A DNA stretch of 64,000 bases from Echinococcus granulosus (GCF_000524195.1 NW_020170395.1:1173439-1237438); one strand, 5' to 3'; numbered from the stretch's first letter, positions 47,901-59,100 are shown. The notes: a model not told the origin generated them from the sequence alone. Made by a program: numbers and translations.

Positions 47901-49973
47901 AATTTTCTCTGAGCCATAGCTATCTTTCTTAATTACCACAAATGCTCTTACCAAATGTCCATTCGACTTCGTACCTACAGGCCTTCCTTTCCTCTTTTAG
48001 GTTCGAGGAATTCACTTGTGCCGCATCTGAACCCATTCTCTCATCCCTAACCATCGACTTCCATGCAGTTCTGCTCTCTATACCATCGGATAATTCAGCA
48101 TTCTCTACGTCTCCGTTGTTTATAAAGTTAGAGACCGCTTGTCGAGCTCTCTCCTACCTTGTGGACAACACGACTTTTGAGGCAATTCAACGAGTACAAC
48201 CTGTCGTCATGCAAGTATGTGGTGTATGTGGTCTTTCAAACTGGGACCCTTTGATGCTCTTTCACCGTGTCATTTCACCCTCCAGATGCTTATTTGTATG
48301 GATCTGAGCTACGAGTTCGCGGCGTCTGTTTTTTTGCCCGTCCTTCGCAAGATTGTCGGTTTTTGCCTGCGACCAAATCCAACTAACGTTGAGAGTAGTG
48401 GCGATTCTAGGCGCCCTCTTCCGCTATATTCGTCAACAACAATCGGCTCGGAAGTTAGTTTTATCGAAAAGTTAAAAAACCGGAGAAACGATAAGGTGAG
48501 AGTGACCTAAGTCAGACCTGCCACTGATCTGCAAGGATAGAGTATGGCTTCATCTAATTGCTGTATGTGATGATTCCTCCTTTTAGGCCGTTACATCCAA
48601 TTGCATGAAGAAGGCTCTGAAGATGACCTCTGCCTTGGTTAATTTGACGCGTAGGCAACATAGCTATGCCTTTAGTGAGTCGCCTTCGCACACTGACCAG
48701 ACTCTGACTACTTCAACATCTTCTGATGAACAGGCGACTTTTGATGCCCAACAGGACCAACCGATCACCCGTCCCACCCACATAAGGCTGGCTGAAGAGG
48801 TAATTAGTCATTTCAAAAGGAATTTGGTCTTTCATTTCATTATTTTGCAAATAAGTAAATTAATAACTTGTAGATAATGCTCCGTACCATTCACATGATG
48901 TCGAGCAGTTACACCCGACTCAAGGTGTTGGCAATGTCCCTTCTCTGTGACGGTTGTTCTCGTTTAACTGATGAAGGTACTCTTTGCTCTCTTCAATACT
49001 GCACTTCAGTACGAGGTTCCTTCATGCCTGATTTTCACCCTACAGATGTTCTTTTACCCTTGGTTCACAAAATCTGGTCCCCACTGTTGGCAAGAATGCA
49101 AGATCGTAATCCTGCGGTCGTTGAAAAGGTAACAGGACGACTTTGACATTCGTGATTCCTTTGGACGTCAAAATTATTGGTTGTCTTCTAATCACCTATA
49201 GGCTTTTGAACTGTTTGCAACGCTAACCTCCGCAGCGGGATCCTTCATTCGATCTCGAGCGTCAACCGATTTGATTGGGTCTCTAGTGACATTTCTGGAG
49301 CGCGGAGCTTCCGTCAGGTACTCTAACGATTGTAGGGTTATATGTCTCTCCGATACCTCCCAGAAGTTTGTAATAATTTACTATTATTCGCTCCAAGTAG
49401 TGCGGGAGCCACATCATCATTTGAGTGTCTCACTGCTTGTCGTGTCCAGAGGCGGCTTCTTTACGCAATTGGACCTATATGTGTACAGGTACTGTTTGTT
49501 TTGATCGTTAGAAATGGATTTTCACCGAAGTTCCATTATTACCATCGAAAAACTGGATAGTTTCATTTTGCTTTAAACAGGACATGTTTTTCTAGGCATG
49601 CCTTTTTAGTGTAGGCATGGTGCCTACTGCAATTTCCTCCTAAAGCTGTGAACTGTTTATGCCGCCAACATTTTTAGATTTAGAAAATTCCTTTTTTCAA
49701 AACTAGTTACTGTGTTTTTGGTTTCAGTTGGAGCTATTTTCTAGTACATTACAACCTGTGGTGAAAGTGCTGTGTACGTATACTGATAGTGATCAACCCT
49801 CGATTTTGAGAGAGGTAGGCCTAATATGTTCTGCGTCAACAGTTGGTGTTTTGCGCTACTTACATCAATTTGTCACCATTCAGGCGGCCGCAAGTTCTCT
49901 TTGGAAACTCTATGACCTGGATCCGGGAGTTGTGGCATACGAGCTAACTGAACACGGATTTCTGGACCATTAA
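44918..49973 (+). CDS. TTI1: TELO2-interacting protein 1 (TTI1)
   Basis: HEAT-repeat scaffold of the TELO2-TTI1-TTI2 complex, which matures PI3K-like kinases such as mTOR and ATM. Twenty-one exons join in phase to about 1062 residues (human 1089): 44918-45060, 45092-45304, 45338-45617, 45648-45717, 45758-46237, 46330-46386, 46424-46570, 46619-46708, 46744-46860, 46950-46986, 47060-47252, 47696-47850, 48001-48214, 48286-48495, 48587-48799, 48874-48976, 49046-49128, 49202-49317, 49398-49488, 49728-49814 and 49884-49973. The C-terminal part is diagnostic: LLPLVHKIWSPLLARMQDRN, FELFATLTSAAGSFIRSR, LYAIGPICVQLELF and AAASSLWKLYDLDP line up with human LVHRLTRDDP, FKVLCTLGSKCGDFLRSR and RSVFLHLMKVDP blocks. 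STNCGYSRFEEF matches ISCGYNSVEDL. The N-terminal half is much less conserved. ATG 44918 is the first in frame. Many introns are 30-40 nt. First gene of a co-oriented cluster with EIF4A3. Confidence 0.88.
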
Positions 49974-50252
49974 ATCTGGACTTATTTCCTCGAATGCGTT
50001 GTGCTTTGTGATGGTTGTTTTTCGCGCTTCGAGGGGGTCGTGGTGGGTTTGGATCTCGGCGGCTGTTGTGGGCTCCTGCGGGGAGTGAATGGCGAATTCA
50101 GCACAGTGTTGGTACATGGGTCCGCTCAATGGCTGGGGTGTATGTGCAGAATGATTGGTGCATAGCAAGACATGTTTCTAACGGGGGGTCCTTATGATAT
50201 CGTTGAATTAAGTAACGTCAAACACTTTACCATCTAATCTTTAATCGGAAAA

Positions 50253-50258
50253 AATAAA
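50253..50258 (+). promoter_or_regulatory. Candidate poly(A) signal of TTI1
   Basis: AATAAA about 280 nt past the TTI1 stop and 105 nt before the next ATG. Further AATAAA hexamers follow within 40 nt, so the exact signal is uncertain. Confidence 0.45.
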
Positions 50259-50362
50259 TTAGCTGTCCTTATTTACAAATAAATAAAAAGTCTAGGATTA
50301 ATTGAATAACTTATTGCATGAATTTTGTTTATATAGGTTGTCGGGAAGCTCGCGGCTTTGCA

Positions 50363-50577
50363 ATGGTTAACTTTGGCGAGCCTGGACGGGTTTTTGCATT
50401 TGTTCGGCGGAATTTTCTATCGGTTTCCGTTCCAACCACACTTGCTTATCTTATTTACTTCGACTATTCTAAGACGCAGCAGGAGAAGGTAGTATCGCAT
50501 AAAATTTCATCATTTTTATAAAGGCGGCTAAAGCTGTTAGGAATGGCGATTCCTATTTGGTTCCGGATAAAAGGTAA
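50363..50577 (+). CDS. Small single-pass membrane protein, NDUFB1-like candidate
   Basis: A 59-residue protein from two exons (50363-50488 and 50524-50577) joined across a 35-nt intron with GTAGTA donor and TATAAAG acceptor. It starts MVNFGEPGRVF, has one hydrophobic helix (LSVSVPTTLAYLIYF), then a charged tail DYSKTQQEK...AVRNGDSYLVPDKR. The MVN start, a VP before the helix, an acidic/Tyr residue after it and an FRN/VRN-K motif resemble the MNLL subunit of complex I (NDUFB1), but the similarity is weak and unproven. Its second exon overlaps the start of the next frame by 35 nt. A splice acceptor (ATATAG, ending 50336) lies 26 nt before the ATG and could receive a spliced leader. It could also be a different small mitochondrial protein, or only one of the two overlapping frames may be real. 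Confidence 0.5.
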
Positions 50578-50737
50578 AGAAATTGTCTCGGCAGCGGTTT
50601 TTGGTTCAACAGCAGCGTACCTTCTTTTTAAATGCCTTTACAATTCGAAGACATTTGGTCTCGATACTTATAAAGGTCGCAGTGCACTCTACTCCGGTCG
50701 GAAAGTCCCTCCTGGTGTTGATCCCTGGAGATATTGA
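50543..50737 (+). CDS. Second small single-pass membrane protein, overlapping frame
   Basis: A 64-residue uninterrupted frame with a Lys/Arg-rich N-terminus (MAIPIWFRIKGKE), one hydrophobic segment (IVSAAVFGSTAAYLLFKCLY) and a basic/polar tail ending KVPPGVDPWRY. Size and layout are those of a small inner-mitochondrial-membrane subunit, but I do not recognise the family. The first 35 nt are read in another frame as the last exon of the preceding gene. Its stop is 111 nt before the EIF4A3 ATG, with an AATAAA between. The longer, better-formed hydrophobic helix and the C-terminal signature make it at least as credible as the preceding frame. It might be expressed by trans-splicing at the acceptor ending 50523 or at GTTAG ending 50540. 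Confidence 0.48.
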   Translation: MAIPIWFRIKGKEIVSAAVFGSTAAYLLFKCLYNSKTFGLDTYKGRSALYSGRKVPPGVDPWRY

Positions 50738-50763
50738 GACCTTATTTACGATGACGTTGTAGT

Positions 50764-50769
50764 AATAAA
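50764..50769 (+). promoter_or_regulatory. Candidate intercistronic poly(A) signal
   Basis: AATAAA 27 nt past the stop of the second small frame and about 80 nt before the EIF4A3 start. The close spacing is what one expects between cistrons resolved by polyadenylation plus trans-splicing. Confidence 0.5.
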
Positions 50770-50834
50770 ATACATCCATTTTGGGTTGCTTGTTTTCTGC
50801 TTTTATTTGTTCTTATTCCATAAATTAAACTCAG

Positions 50835-50844
50835 TGCATCGTAG
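50835..50844 (+). promoter_or_regulatory. Candidate trans-splice acceptor of EIF4A3
   Basis: TGCATCGTAG ends four nt before the EIF4A3 ATG and follows a T-rich stretch at 50795-50825. No upstream cis exon is evident in the 111 nt back to the preceding stop. This would leave an almost leaderless mRNA unless a spliced leader is added. The evidence is positional only. Confidence 0.4.
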
Positions 50845-50848
50845 GTCA

Positions 50849-52447
50849 ATGGCGGAGTCGAGAAGCAGACGCCCGAATCCGGTGGACGAATTCAAAAATA
50901 TGGAGTTCGAGACCTCTGAGGATGTGGACGTCCTACCAACTTTCGATTCCATGAACCTTAGGGAAGATCTTTTGAGAGGAATATACGCCTATGGCTTTGA
51001 ACGACCGTCTGCAATCCAACAGCGGGCAATCAAACAAATTATTCTTGGGCGCGATGTGATTGCGCAGTAGGTTTCATGGTCCTGACTAAGTTCTCTTTCT
51101 AGGGCGCAGTCTGGAACGGGAAAGACAGCCACTCTTGCAATTGCTTCATTACAAGTTCTTGATATTCAACTACGTGATACTCAAGTTCTCATTCTGTCGC
51201 CTACACGCGAGCTAGCATTGCAAATTCAGAAGGTTATTTTGGTGCTGGGAGATTTCATGAACGTGCAGTGCCATGCCTGCTATGGCGGCACTAATGTCGG
51301 CGAAGATATCAAGAAGCTTGATTATGGTCAACATATTGTTTCGGGAACTCCGGGTCGGGTTTTTGGTAAGGTTTTTTTGCCTCTCTTCCAATCTCATCAT
51401 TTATTCGATGGATTTTCTCAGATTACGTTCCATCTCGGGACTTAATTGTCTAAAAGGTTACTTCTGTTTCTGGTGAAGTGTCTTATTTAGCAACCTCTTT
51501 TGTGATTAGACATGATTAAAAGACGAAATCTGCGTACGCGAACCATCAAACTGCTAATTTTGGACGAAGCTGATGAGATGCTTGACAAGGGCTTTAAGGA
51601 GCAGATTTATGATGTTTATCGCTATCTTCCTCCCGGGACTCAAGTAGTTCTTCTGTCTGCTACTATGCCCCATGATATTCTTGAGATGACGTCTAAGTTC
51701 ATGACTGACCCCGTCCGCATTCTTGTTAAGCGGTAGGTCTCTTGTCACTTTGAGGGCATCACTGTTCCCTAACCAACATTCTCTTTGCATGGATTTTGAC
51801 TACGTTTCTTTTCAGAGACGAACTTACCTTGGAGGGGATCAAACAATTTTTCGTGGCAGTTGAGCGAGAGGAGTGGAAATTCGAAACACTCTGCGACCTC
51901 TACGATACTCTGACGGTTACCCAATCTGTCATATTTTGCAACACTCGTCGAAAGGCCGAATGGCTGGCCGATAAAATGCGTAAGAGTAACTTCACCGTTA
52001 CAGTTATGCACGGTGACATGGTGCAAAAAGAGCGGGAAGAAATTATGAGAAATTTCCGTAGCAGTGAAAGGTAAGGCGAGATCTAGGCTTTTGCTTAGCA
52101 TTTGTCAATTTCCCATATTATTTCACGCACATGTCAACTCCGAAAATGAGCTTTTTAACTTTAAGTTCATTTATGCATTTTTTGTCTTTCCCAGTCGCGT
52201 TCTGATTACTACTGACCTCCTGGCGCGAGGTATAGACGTGCAGCAGGTGTCCATGGTCATTAACTACGATTTGCCAAATAATCGTGAGCTTTACATTCAT
52301 CGTATTGGAAGATCGGGACGTTTTGGGCGCAAGGGTGTTGCTATAAATTTCGTGAAAAACGAAGATATTCGCATCTTGCGAGACATTGAGCAATACTACT
52401 CCACTCAAATCGATGAAATGCCAATGAACGTGTCCGACCTAGTTTAA
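50849..52447 (+). CDS. EIF4A3: Eukaryotic initiation factor 4A-III (exon junction complex helicase)
   Basis: DEAD-box RNA helicase that clamps RNA as the core of the exon junction complex in the nucleus. Five exons (50849-51066, 51103-51365, 51510-51732, 51816-52070, 52195-52447) give 403 residues; human EIF4A3 has 411. Motifs in order: Q motif [13 protein letters not shown], Walker [25 protein letters not shown] in [15 protein letters not shown], then GVAINFV and [13 protein letters not shown]4A3-specific marks are VEFETSE-like [16 protein letters not shown] at the N-terminus and [19 protein letters not shown] at the C-terminus. Motif V reads [14 protein letters not shown], which is closer to EIF4A1 than to the human EIF4A3 STDVWARGLDVPQV. 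The first intron is 36 nt. It is the last gene of a co-oriented cluster starting with TTI1. Confidence 0.96.
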
Positions 52448-52643
52448 AAACCCCGCCCCCGTTTTTGTATATACATTGGTACCTACAACACCACCGCGTA
52501 ATATGTATGGTTCCCTAACATTTATACACGTTACTTCTACAATGTTCATCCCTCCCAAAGGTCCCAATTATCCGGTGAGGCAAGCACGGGAAGGAAAATG
52601 GGGTAGTTGATCTATTTTAAAAATTTGCATTAAGATCTGAAAA

Positions 52644-52890
52644 CAGATTGGGGTGGAGCCGTGATCTATCACAGGCGAAAATCACGTGCAAGCCGGGATG
52701 ATGTGTCATGTTGGCGCTTCATTATGAAAGCAGACTAGGGTCGAGACGCGGATTGTTGCGGATGCAAATCAACTGCGAGTCGGGGTGATGTGTCATGTTG
52801 ACGCTTCAGTATGAAAGCAGACTAGGGCGGAGGCGCGGATTATCACAGGGGCAAATCAAGAAGTCGGAATGGTGTCACGGTGGCGGGGGT
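52644..52890. repeat. 87-nt tandem repeat
   Basis: Two full 87-nt units (52644-52730 and 52731-52817) and a partial third (52818 to about 52890). Each starts CAGA-T/C-T-GGG and carries a GGGATGATGTGTCATGTTG-type core and CTTCA-TATGAAAG end. Units differ at several positions. The array lies between the 3' ends of EIF4A3 and TXNDC17. No reading frame runs through it. Confidence 0.9.
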
Positions 52891-52934
52891 GTTGGAGGTT
52901 GTGCACATTGAGTTCAAGGTTTGTAAATATGGTC

Positions 52935-53457
52935 TCATTGATTGAAATATTTAAGGATTGTGTCTACGCTAAACAGTTGCTCTTCGATAAGGCGCTTTGT
53001 CTAAAAACAGTAAAATTAAGACGGTACTCACTTTCCCGAACTCCATCAGGGTGGGCACATTGGATACTCTGAGTTGAGGCTCGAGACGGAATGCGTTGCT
53101 TTGATCCTTCCATCTAGAAAATGGCAGTGTTATTCCATGGGGAAGCATACTCTTTTCGACTTCCAGTATGAATTGTTAGGAACACAGCATCGGAGGGTAA
53201 TTGTTTTAGTGCCTCTTCAACAGGCTTTTTTGCTAAAAAAACGTATTGATCGTAAACATGTGTAGACCATTAAATAAAGTGAACATAAATATCAAGTATG
53301 GTAGGGTTATACGACAATTTGGACGTTCACCTTTCCGACAATCTGGGCACCAACTTTCACCAGTTTCATCCGGCGAGGCAATAAAGTAAAGAAAACATCT
53401 ACTGCTGTTATTTTTACGCACACATTCCAGAACTTCTTCCACTGATTTGAGTGCCAT
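52935..53457 (-). CDS. TXNDC17: Thioredoxin domain-containing protein 17 (TRP14)
   Basis: Small cytosolic thioredoxin-like oxidoreductase with the TRP14 active site WCPDC, reduced by thioredoxin reductase and active on small disulfides such as cystine. Four exons (53331-53457, 53151-53232, 53032-53113, 52935-53000) join in phase to 118 residues (human 123). The N-terminus MALKSVEEVLECVRK matches the family's first helix. FIASPDETGESWCPDCRK holds both catalytic Cys; SRKEWKDQSNAFR and VSNVPTLMEFG match human YWKDPNNDFR and VTAVPTLLKYG, including the cis-Pro. The second intron is 37 nt. The last exon gives RLIEEQLFSVDTIL, like human KLVESECLQANLVEML. The gene is convergent with EIF4A3, with the 87-nt tandem repeat just beyond its stop. 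Confidence 0.93.
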
Positions 53458-54049
53458 GCTTCAAAGTGCGAAAACGGCAAACCTAAAAAAAGTCATCACA
53501 CTGAAGCTGCCAACGCACTTTTTTCGTAGAAAGCACGGAGAAAAACGTGACCGACTTTTTTAGACTATTGATGCAATAAACAAATATAAACAAAAGAATG
53601 CACTATAAGCACAAGGCTTCTTCATTAGAAACAAATAAACTACCGCACCTAACAGTAGTTTTTTACCAGAAATGCTTCCTTTATGTCTAGTTAAAACTGT
53701 GGCAAGCGAAATACGGGATAATAATTCTAATGTGTATATACTACTAGTAATAGGATTATTACTAGTTTTTATAGTGTCATAATTGGCCACATGAGTCGCA
53801 GATATGTTTAGATAGTTATAAAGCGTCTTACTAGCTTGTCGTATTAAAATGTCATTGATGACACCCTAATTTGTTTTCCACTTCAAGTCATTATAATTAC
53901 TCAACACATACTTTTGCATTCAGTGTTCCTATGTCGGTTTGCGGAATAACGCCATCTGAACGCCTTTTTATTTAGTGTGATGATGTGAGCTGGCATTTGC
54001 TTAGAAGCACGTATACTCCCGTGGATAAATAGATTCCATCCTGACTGCT

Positions 54050-54312
54050 TGTTTTGAATGGAAGACTCTACTGTGGAGCGAGACTCCTCCGTCTCCGCTT
54101 CCCTATTCTTAGCGTTCCTAGACAGACCCAGTTGATTCGCTTTGGACATCTTTATTAAAGGTGACAAGACGGATAGGGAAAATACAATATTCAAGAAGGA
54201 GGGGAGCCGCAGTCACTAGGTAAGGGAGAGGACGATCCGGTAACGAGATTCGAATTTCCTGATTGCCTCCTCCCTGAAAGGCACATTAAAACAACATGAG
54301 TATTACACTACA
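54050..54312 (-). repeat. Dispersed repeat C, copy 2 (inverted relative to copy 1)
   Basis: Reverse complement aligns with about 44425-44690 across its whole length. On the minus strand it reads TTTTAATGTGCCTTTCAGGGAG, keeps the acceptor-like TTTCAG and the AATAAA, and shares a short frame whose residues run ...NAKNREAETEESRS, matching NARDRELETDESCS in copy 1. The frame similarity shows common ancestry of the DNA rather than proven coding. Confidence 0.62.
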
Positions 54313-55004
54313 CTAGGGTACTCGAGGCGTTAACCTGTGTACAATCTCCCATGTTGTGTGAAATGTCAAATGCGCATTTCTTTATGATATAAACGCTGTT
54401 CCCGCTAACCACAACCAAACGCTACTGTTTTCACGCACAATTTACACTTGTTTATTTACTGCTAATGGAAAAAAATCGGTGCTTTTAAGATTATGGGGCT
54501 CGGGATAGAACAATCATGCATTGCTACACATGCCGTCCTAAACACATCTCGTATTCCATTCCTTCCTGTACAAACTGCTAGCATGACAGTCTTCCCTCCC
54601 GGCCCAATTTCGATTTGGACATGAAAGGCCCCTCCTTGATCAACACGAAGTCAAATAAGAGTAGCTATATGAACGCGTGACAAAAATTCAATCACAGTCG
54701 ACACGAAATACTTTTAAGTTAATTTTTACTCAATTAATAATAGGCTTTGCACTTCTTGCATAATTTTGCTATGACAAAAATTTTTGCTTTTACAACTTAC
54801 CTTTTTGTCATCACTGTGCAAATAAATTTGTTGCTTCCCTTCGTCTAGGCGTTGCTAAAACAAACAATCCACCTATTTAATAGTCATTGCTACAGAGGCG
54901 TTTCCTCTCCCACCTTTTCCCGAAAGTAACGACCCGCCAAAGTTCTGTGAAAGAAGATTTGCTTACAATCGGATGCGTTGCGAGGCTTTCATCACGGCTC
55001 GAAG

Positions 55005-55200
55005 ATCACGCCTCAAAGTGGAAGTACCCTATGTGGAGTCTCATGCAACAGGTTGTTTGTTTAGCGGTCGGTTTTGGTAAAAGGCCACTTTGTGTCCTGC
55101 CCATTGTACCGCGCTGGGTAGGCTGGCCTTCGGGCCATGCCAGTAGGCCTAACACTTTCACTTTTCGACTACAGGGAAGTCTCAGAGTGCTGCATTGGTG
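55005..55200 (+). repeat. Dispersed repeat B, copy 2 (hairpin core)
   Basis: Second copy of repeat B. The core is a five-base-pair stem with a UUCG-type loop (TGGCCTTCGGGCCA) followed by TGCCAGTAGGCCTAA. It shares the upstream CATTGTACC-CG block and the downstream CAGGGAAGTCTC block with copy 3. Confidence 0.65.
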
Positions 55201-55909
55201 GCTGCGCAAAGCGAACCCGACCTTAAAGTACATCTAGCCTGATTTCCTCTGCTGGGGTAATAAACGGTACTGGGGCGGAAGGAGTGCGTATGCTGCGGAT
55301 TTGAGAATCAGTTTTGACCCTAAAAAGAAGGGCAAAAATTGACATCTACCCTTGGCAACTACTTCAGTCTTGTGTTCTGCAAGAAAGCTATTAACAATTG
55401 AAGCCGTACTATCCGTAAACCATCTGGAATAGCTTCGTTGTAGGGTTTGCATACCGTGCCTGCTGCCTTAAGCTGTTGATAAAGTGAATCCTCAATACCT
55501 CCTCCACTTCTCTACCAGCTGTATAGGGCTCGAATAGATACGACTGGACAGTTCCGAAGTGAGAACAACGTGGCAAGGAGAACGGGCGTGAGGCCCTTTC
55601 CCCCATGAATCTGTGTTAAAACCCGTCTTTCCTTACACAAATCTGTTTTTATTCCAATGTTCGTACGCCTACGTATGGACACGCACGATAGCCAGCTCAT
55701 TTTCCCGTTCCTGAATCCATTTCTTAAACCGGATTAAACCTTAGATCCAAGTGAGTCGCCAACCGAAATCAGTGATGTTGCAATCAAGCATCACCTCAGT
55801 TACATAGAAATTTGATGACTGGCATGGCTGGCTCCTGGGTATTTCCTCACAGCACCGACTACGTTGTGATGGCTGACGCAAAGAAGTTGATCAAAGGGGG
55901 CATCGGAGA

Positions 55910-56135
55910 CGGTGTTTAAAAGTGGAAAGGGGGTATGTAACTCGTTGGCAGTTTAACTCCCGGTTCTGATGAAGGACCACTATTGACTTGGTCATTGTAC
56001 CACGTCGATTGGGTTGGCCTTTGGGCAATGCTAGTAGCCCTAATACCTTCCGTTTGTCGAACGTTTAATATTCCGTCTGAGTATTGTGTGTTTATTCATC
56101 TTCAGGGAAGTCTCGGGGTGCAACACTGACATACC
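55910..56135 (+). repeat. Dispersed repeat B, copy 3
   Basis: Third copy of repeat B, in the same orientation and about 900 bp from copy 2. It shares TCATTGTACCACG, the TTGGCCTTTGGGCAATGC core, TAGTAGCCCTAATACCTT, and the CTTCAGGGAAGTCTCGGGG end. Confidence 0.65.
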
Positions 56136-59100
56136 TGTCTCCTTCAAAAACTGATGAATTACCAAACCCCTTTTACGAGAATTAAAACTTGATTTGTGCA
56201 TTACATGGCCTTAAAGTTCAAACATTTAGGAAATTTTGTTAAAGCTCTCTCTTTCCACGAATTTTCAAAGCAGTGATTTGACACTTGACTGACAGCAATT
56301 CAGTGCACTGAGTTTTTTGCTTCAACCAGGTGGTATGGCTGTTCGGGTCCCAGTTCTCCTGCACGTTTATAAAGCAATTCTCACCTATTGTTTTGAAATG
56401 TTTGGGATCACACTTACGATGCGAATAATATTGTAAAATAAGATACTTTAAACACATGCATTTACATAAAAGAAAAATTCGGTTTTCTTTAACTGTTAAA
56501 TGCAAAGTACACAGTGCAGCAAAAGTACAACAGTACAATGGAATACCAACTTTTGCCACTAAAGTAAATGCAACCGGTTACACCTCCTTTCACCACCATC
56601 CAACTCGCACACCCTCCCTTCCTTCTTTTACGCTCCACCCACCCTCTTCTCCGTACACTCTCACCAATAAAGTCGCGACATCAACAGGGATTCCTCTACC
56701 AATCGGAAGGCAGGCACATTCCAAGCCCCTTGATCGATGGCCAAAAGGGAGTAGTTTTTTTTTTTTTTTCTAACATTTTGCACAATCTTGTTACCATATT
56801 TAAGGCGAATCTCCTTCCAACTTCTGGGAAAAGCCTATCACACTCTCAAATCTGGTTTCAAGGCTGTAGACTTGAATGTGCATGACTAAAGCCGCCTCTT
56901 CGCTTCGCAAGACATATGGTACGACCAAGCAACAGTATGCGCTTGTTCTTCTAATTGACATTCTGCCTGATATTTAACTAAGACATAGTAAAGGGGAGGA
57001 AAATAAATACATTAGTAAACTCAACGGTAACAGAAAGTATTCAAAGTCAGGCAGAGAGAGGAAGCATCCATGGCGCGAATCATCAATCCGATATTATTTA
57101 CTTATTTTCGAATTCAGTAGCAAGGAGGAAGCAGACTAAATGTGGACGGATTAGGTTGATAATGTAGCATCTGAAGGGAGAAAAAGGAGAAAATGAATTA
57201 TGTGTAGAATGTTTGTCAACTATCATTTGCAAGTACAAAATAATATATTGCATATTTAAAGAGAGAAAAACAAAATTTTACATAGCACTATGGCATTAAA
57301 GAATTTGCTATTTATTTTATTTATCTATGGACAAATTAAGTAAAGTATTTTTCCAGAAATGAGTAAAATCCTCTGTTTTGATTTACTTCACAATTCATGT
57401 GCACAGTATTAATTAACTAAAGGGGTTATAGAGCTTATGGCACCGAACAACTTGAGGTAACCGAATAAGGAATGACAAAAACTCCAACCCCCGTGACCTC
57501 CATTGTTTCCATCCCATCTCCACTTCCCACGTGCCTTGTTTGGTTCACATGTCAACACGTGACCGCGTTATGCTAATTCCTAGTGGTGGTATGCAACACC
57601 TAAGGAGGTGTCCAGAGGATGCGGAGAGTGGGAGCGGGGAAAGCGTATTCCGGTATGCATGTCTTCTCACGGCTAAGATTTGCATTATCTAGTAAGACTG
57701 GAAAATTGGACGCTCTAACTCGTTCAAGAGTGGAAGGCGACCATAACCACAACCTTTGCCGTCCACAAATGAAGCACAGTTGGTTGAAGATGAAGTTTTG
57801 CGCCAAAAGTCGTTTCGAGGAGTAGTGAGTGGGTAGTCTGAGGACAATCAATGGCATGGTCATTGACTTAGCTGCATAGTTCCAAAGCAGCCGGAAATGA
57901 TAGCCTTGAATGTAAATGACTATCCTTTCTGTGGAGCCGTATCATCGCACATGTCAAGCACCATGAAGTGCTCCGCCCTGACACCCATACCTCCAATGTC
58001 CTTGATTAATAACCACGCCTAATTCTTCATCAGGTTTCTAAGAAAATTAGGTATTTCAACCCCATGCGCTCTTCTGGAACCGACCCGACAAGGAGGGATC
58101 ATGCGCGGTGCAACCGACACTTTACGTTACCCACACCTCAAAACGGCCCACCAGCGGTACCCAACAAAGCAAACAGTTTTGGTGGCCGAATTTATGGACA
58201 CGGTGTGTAATAAACATAAACAAGTACTTTGACATTTTTTGTGGGTCTATAAAAACACAATACCTCGTTGCCGCGGGATTTGTCTCACTAAGCACTGAAC
58301 AACTGTGGCAGTGTAAATGTGTTTACTTTGCCCCGAAGGCAAAAAAACCACACTCCAAAACTAGATAAGTAAAACATCGTCCCATTGAAAAATAAAAAAG
58401 GGAAGTTCTATTTGGTTCAAGAAGAAATCCAGTTTTAGCATTAACAAATGCAAAGCTTGGCATTTGCTGCCTTCAACCATAAATAAATTGTCCGAGAAAA
58501 ATATGTCAGGAAAGTTTTTGCATATCATTGTGGCAGAAAACTTGAGGACTCAAAAAAAGGCATTTAAAAATAAAAGAGTTGCGGTAGTTGCTTTAACTTG
58601 TCTCGTTGCCAAAGAACCTAGCGCCACCAGCAAGTGGCAAGGGTGGCACACACACTTATTGCAGTAGATTTTTTTTCACAAGGGACTCTTACACCTCATG
58701 TTTAAGCCGCATAGGGGCGGGATGAGTATTTTCACTCCTCTGCCCCATCCCGCTTCTGCCTTCATTCATGCATTTGGCCAGGCGCCCGGATCTAAGGTAG
58801 AATAGGCGATTTTGGCAAGTGCTTTACAATGACGTTGGCCGATTAAGTTAAGGCGAATTCCGAAATACCCTGTACTACTTGACACAGACACTGAATTCTC
58901 TTTCAAAATTGATCAAAAAGTCGCAAAAGTCATAAAGCAAGACGGGTAACGTAAGCAGCGTTTAATCACAATACGAACAAAAAGCGCATTGTGCGTGTGG
59001 TATCTAGATGTACTGGCAAATCCGCTAAATAAGCTCTAATGGAAAGTAGGCGTGACGAGATAAATCGTCCATGTTTGCGTTAGCCTCTCATCCACTCCAT

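Noticed and set aside
55234..55700. Minus-strand frames with a WFTDSTASIVN segment, reminiscent of an RNase H strand
   Set aside because: Only one short segment resembles it, with no other retroelement motif, and it lies between repeat B copies; kept as a possible relic only.
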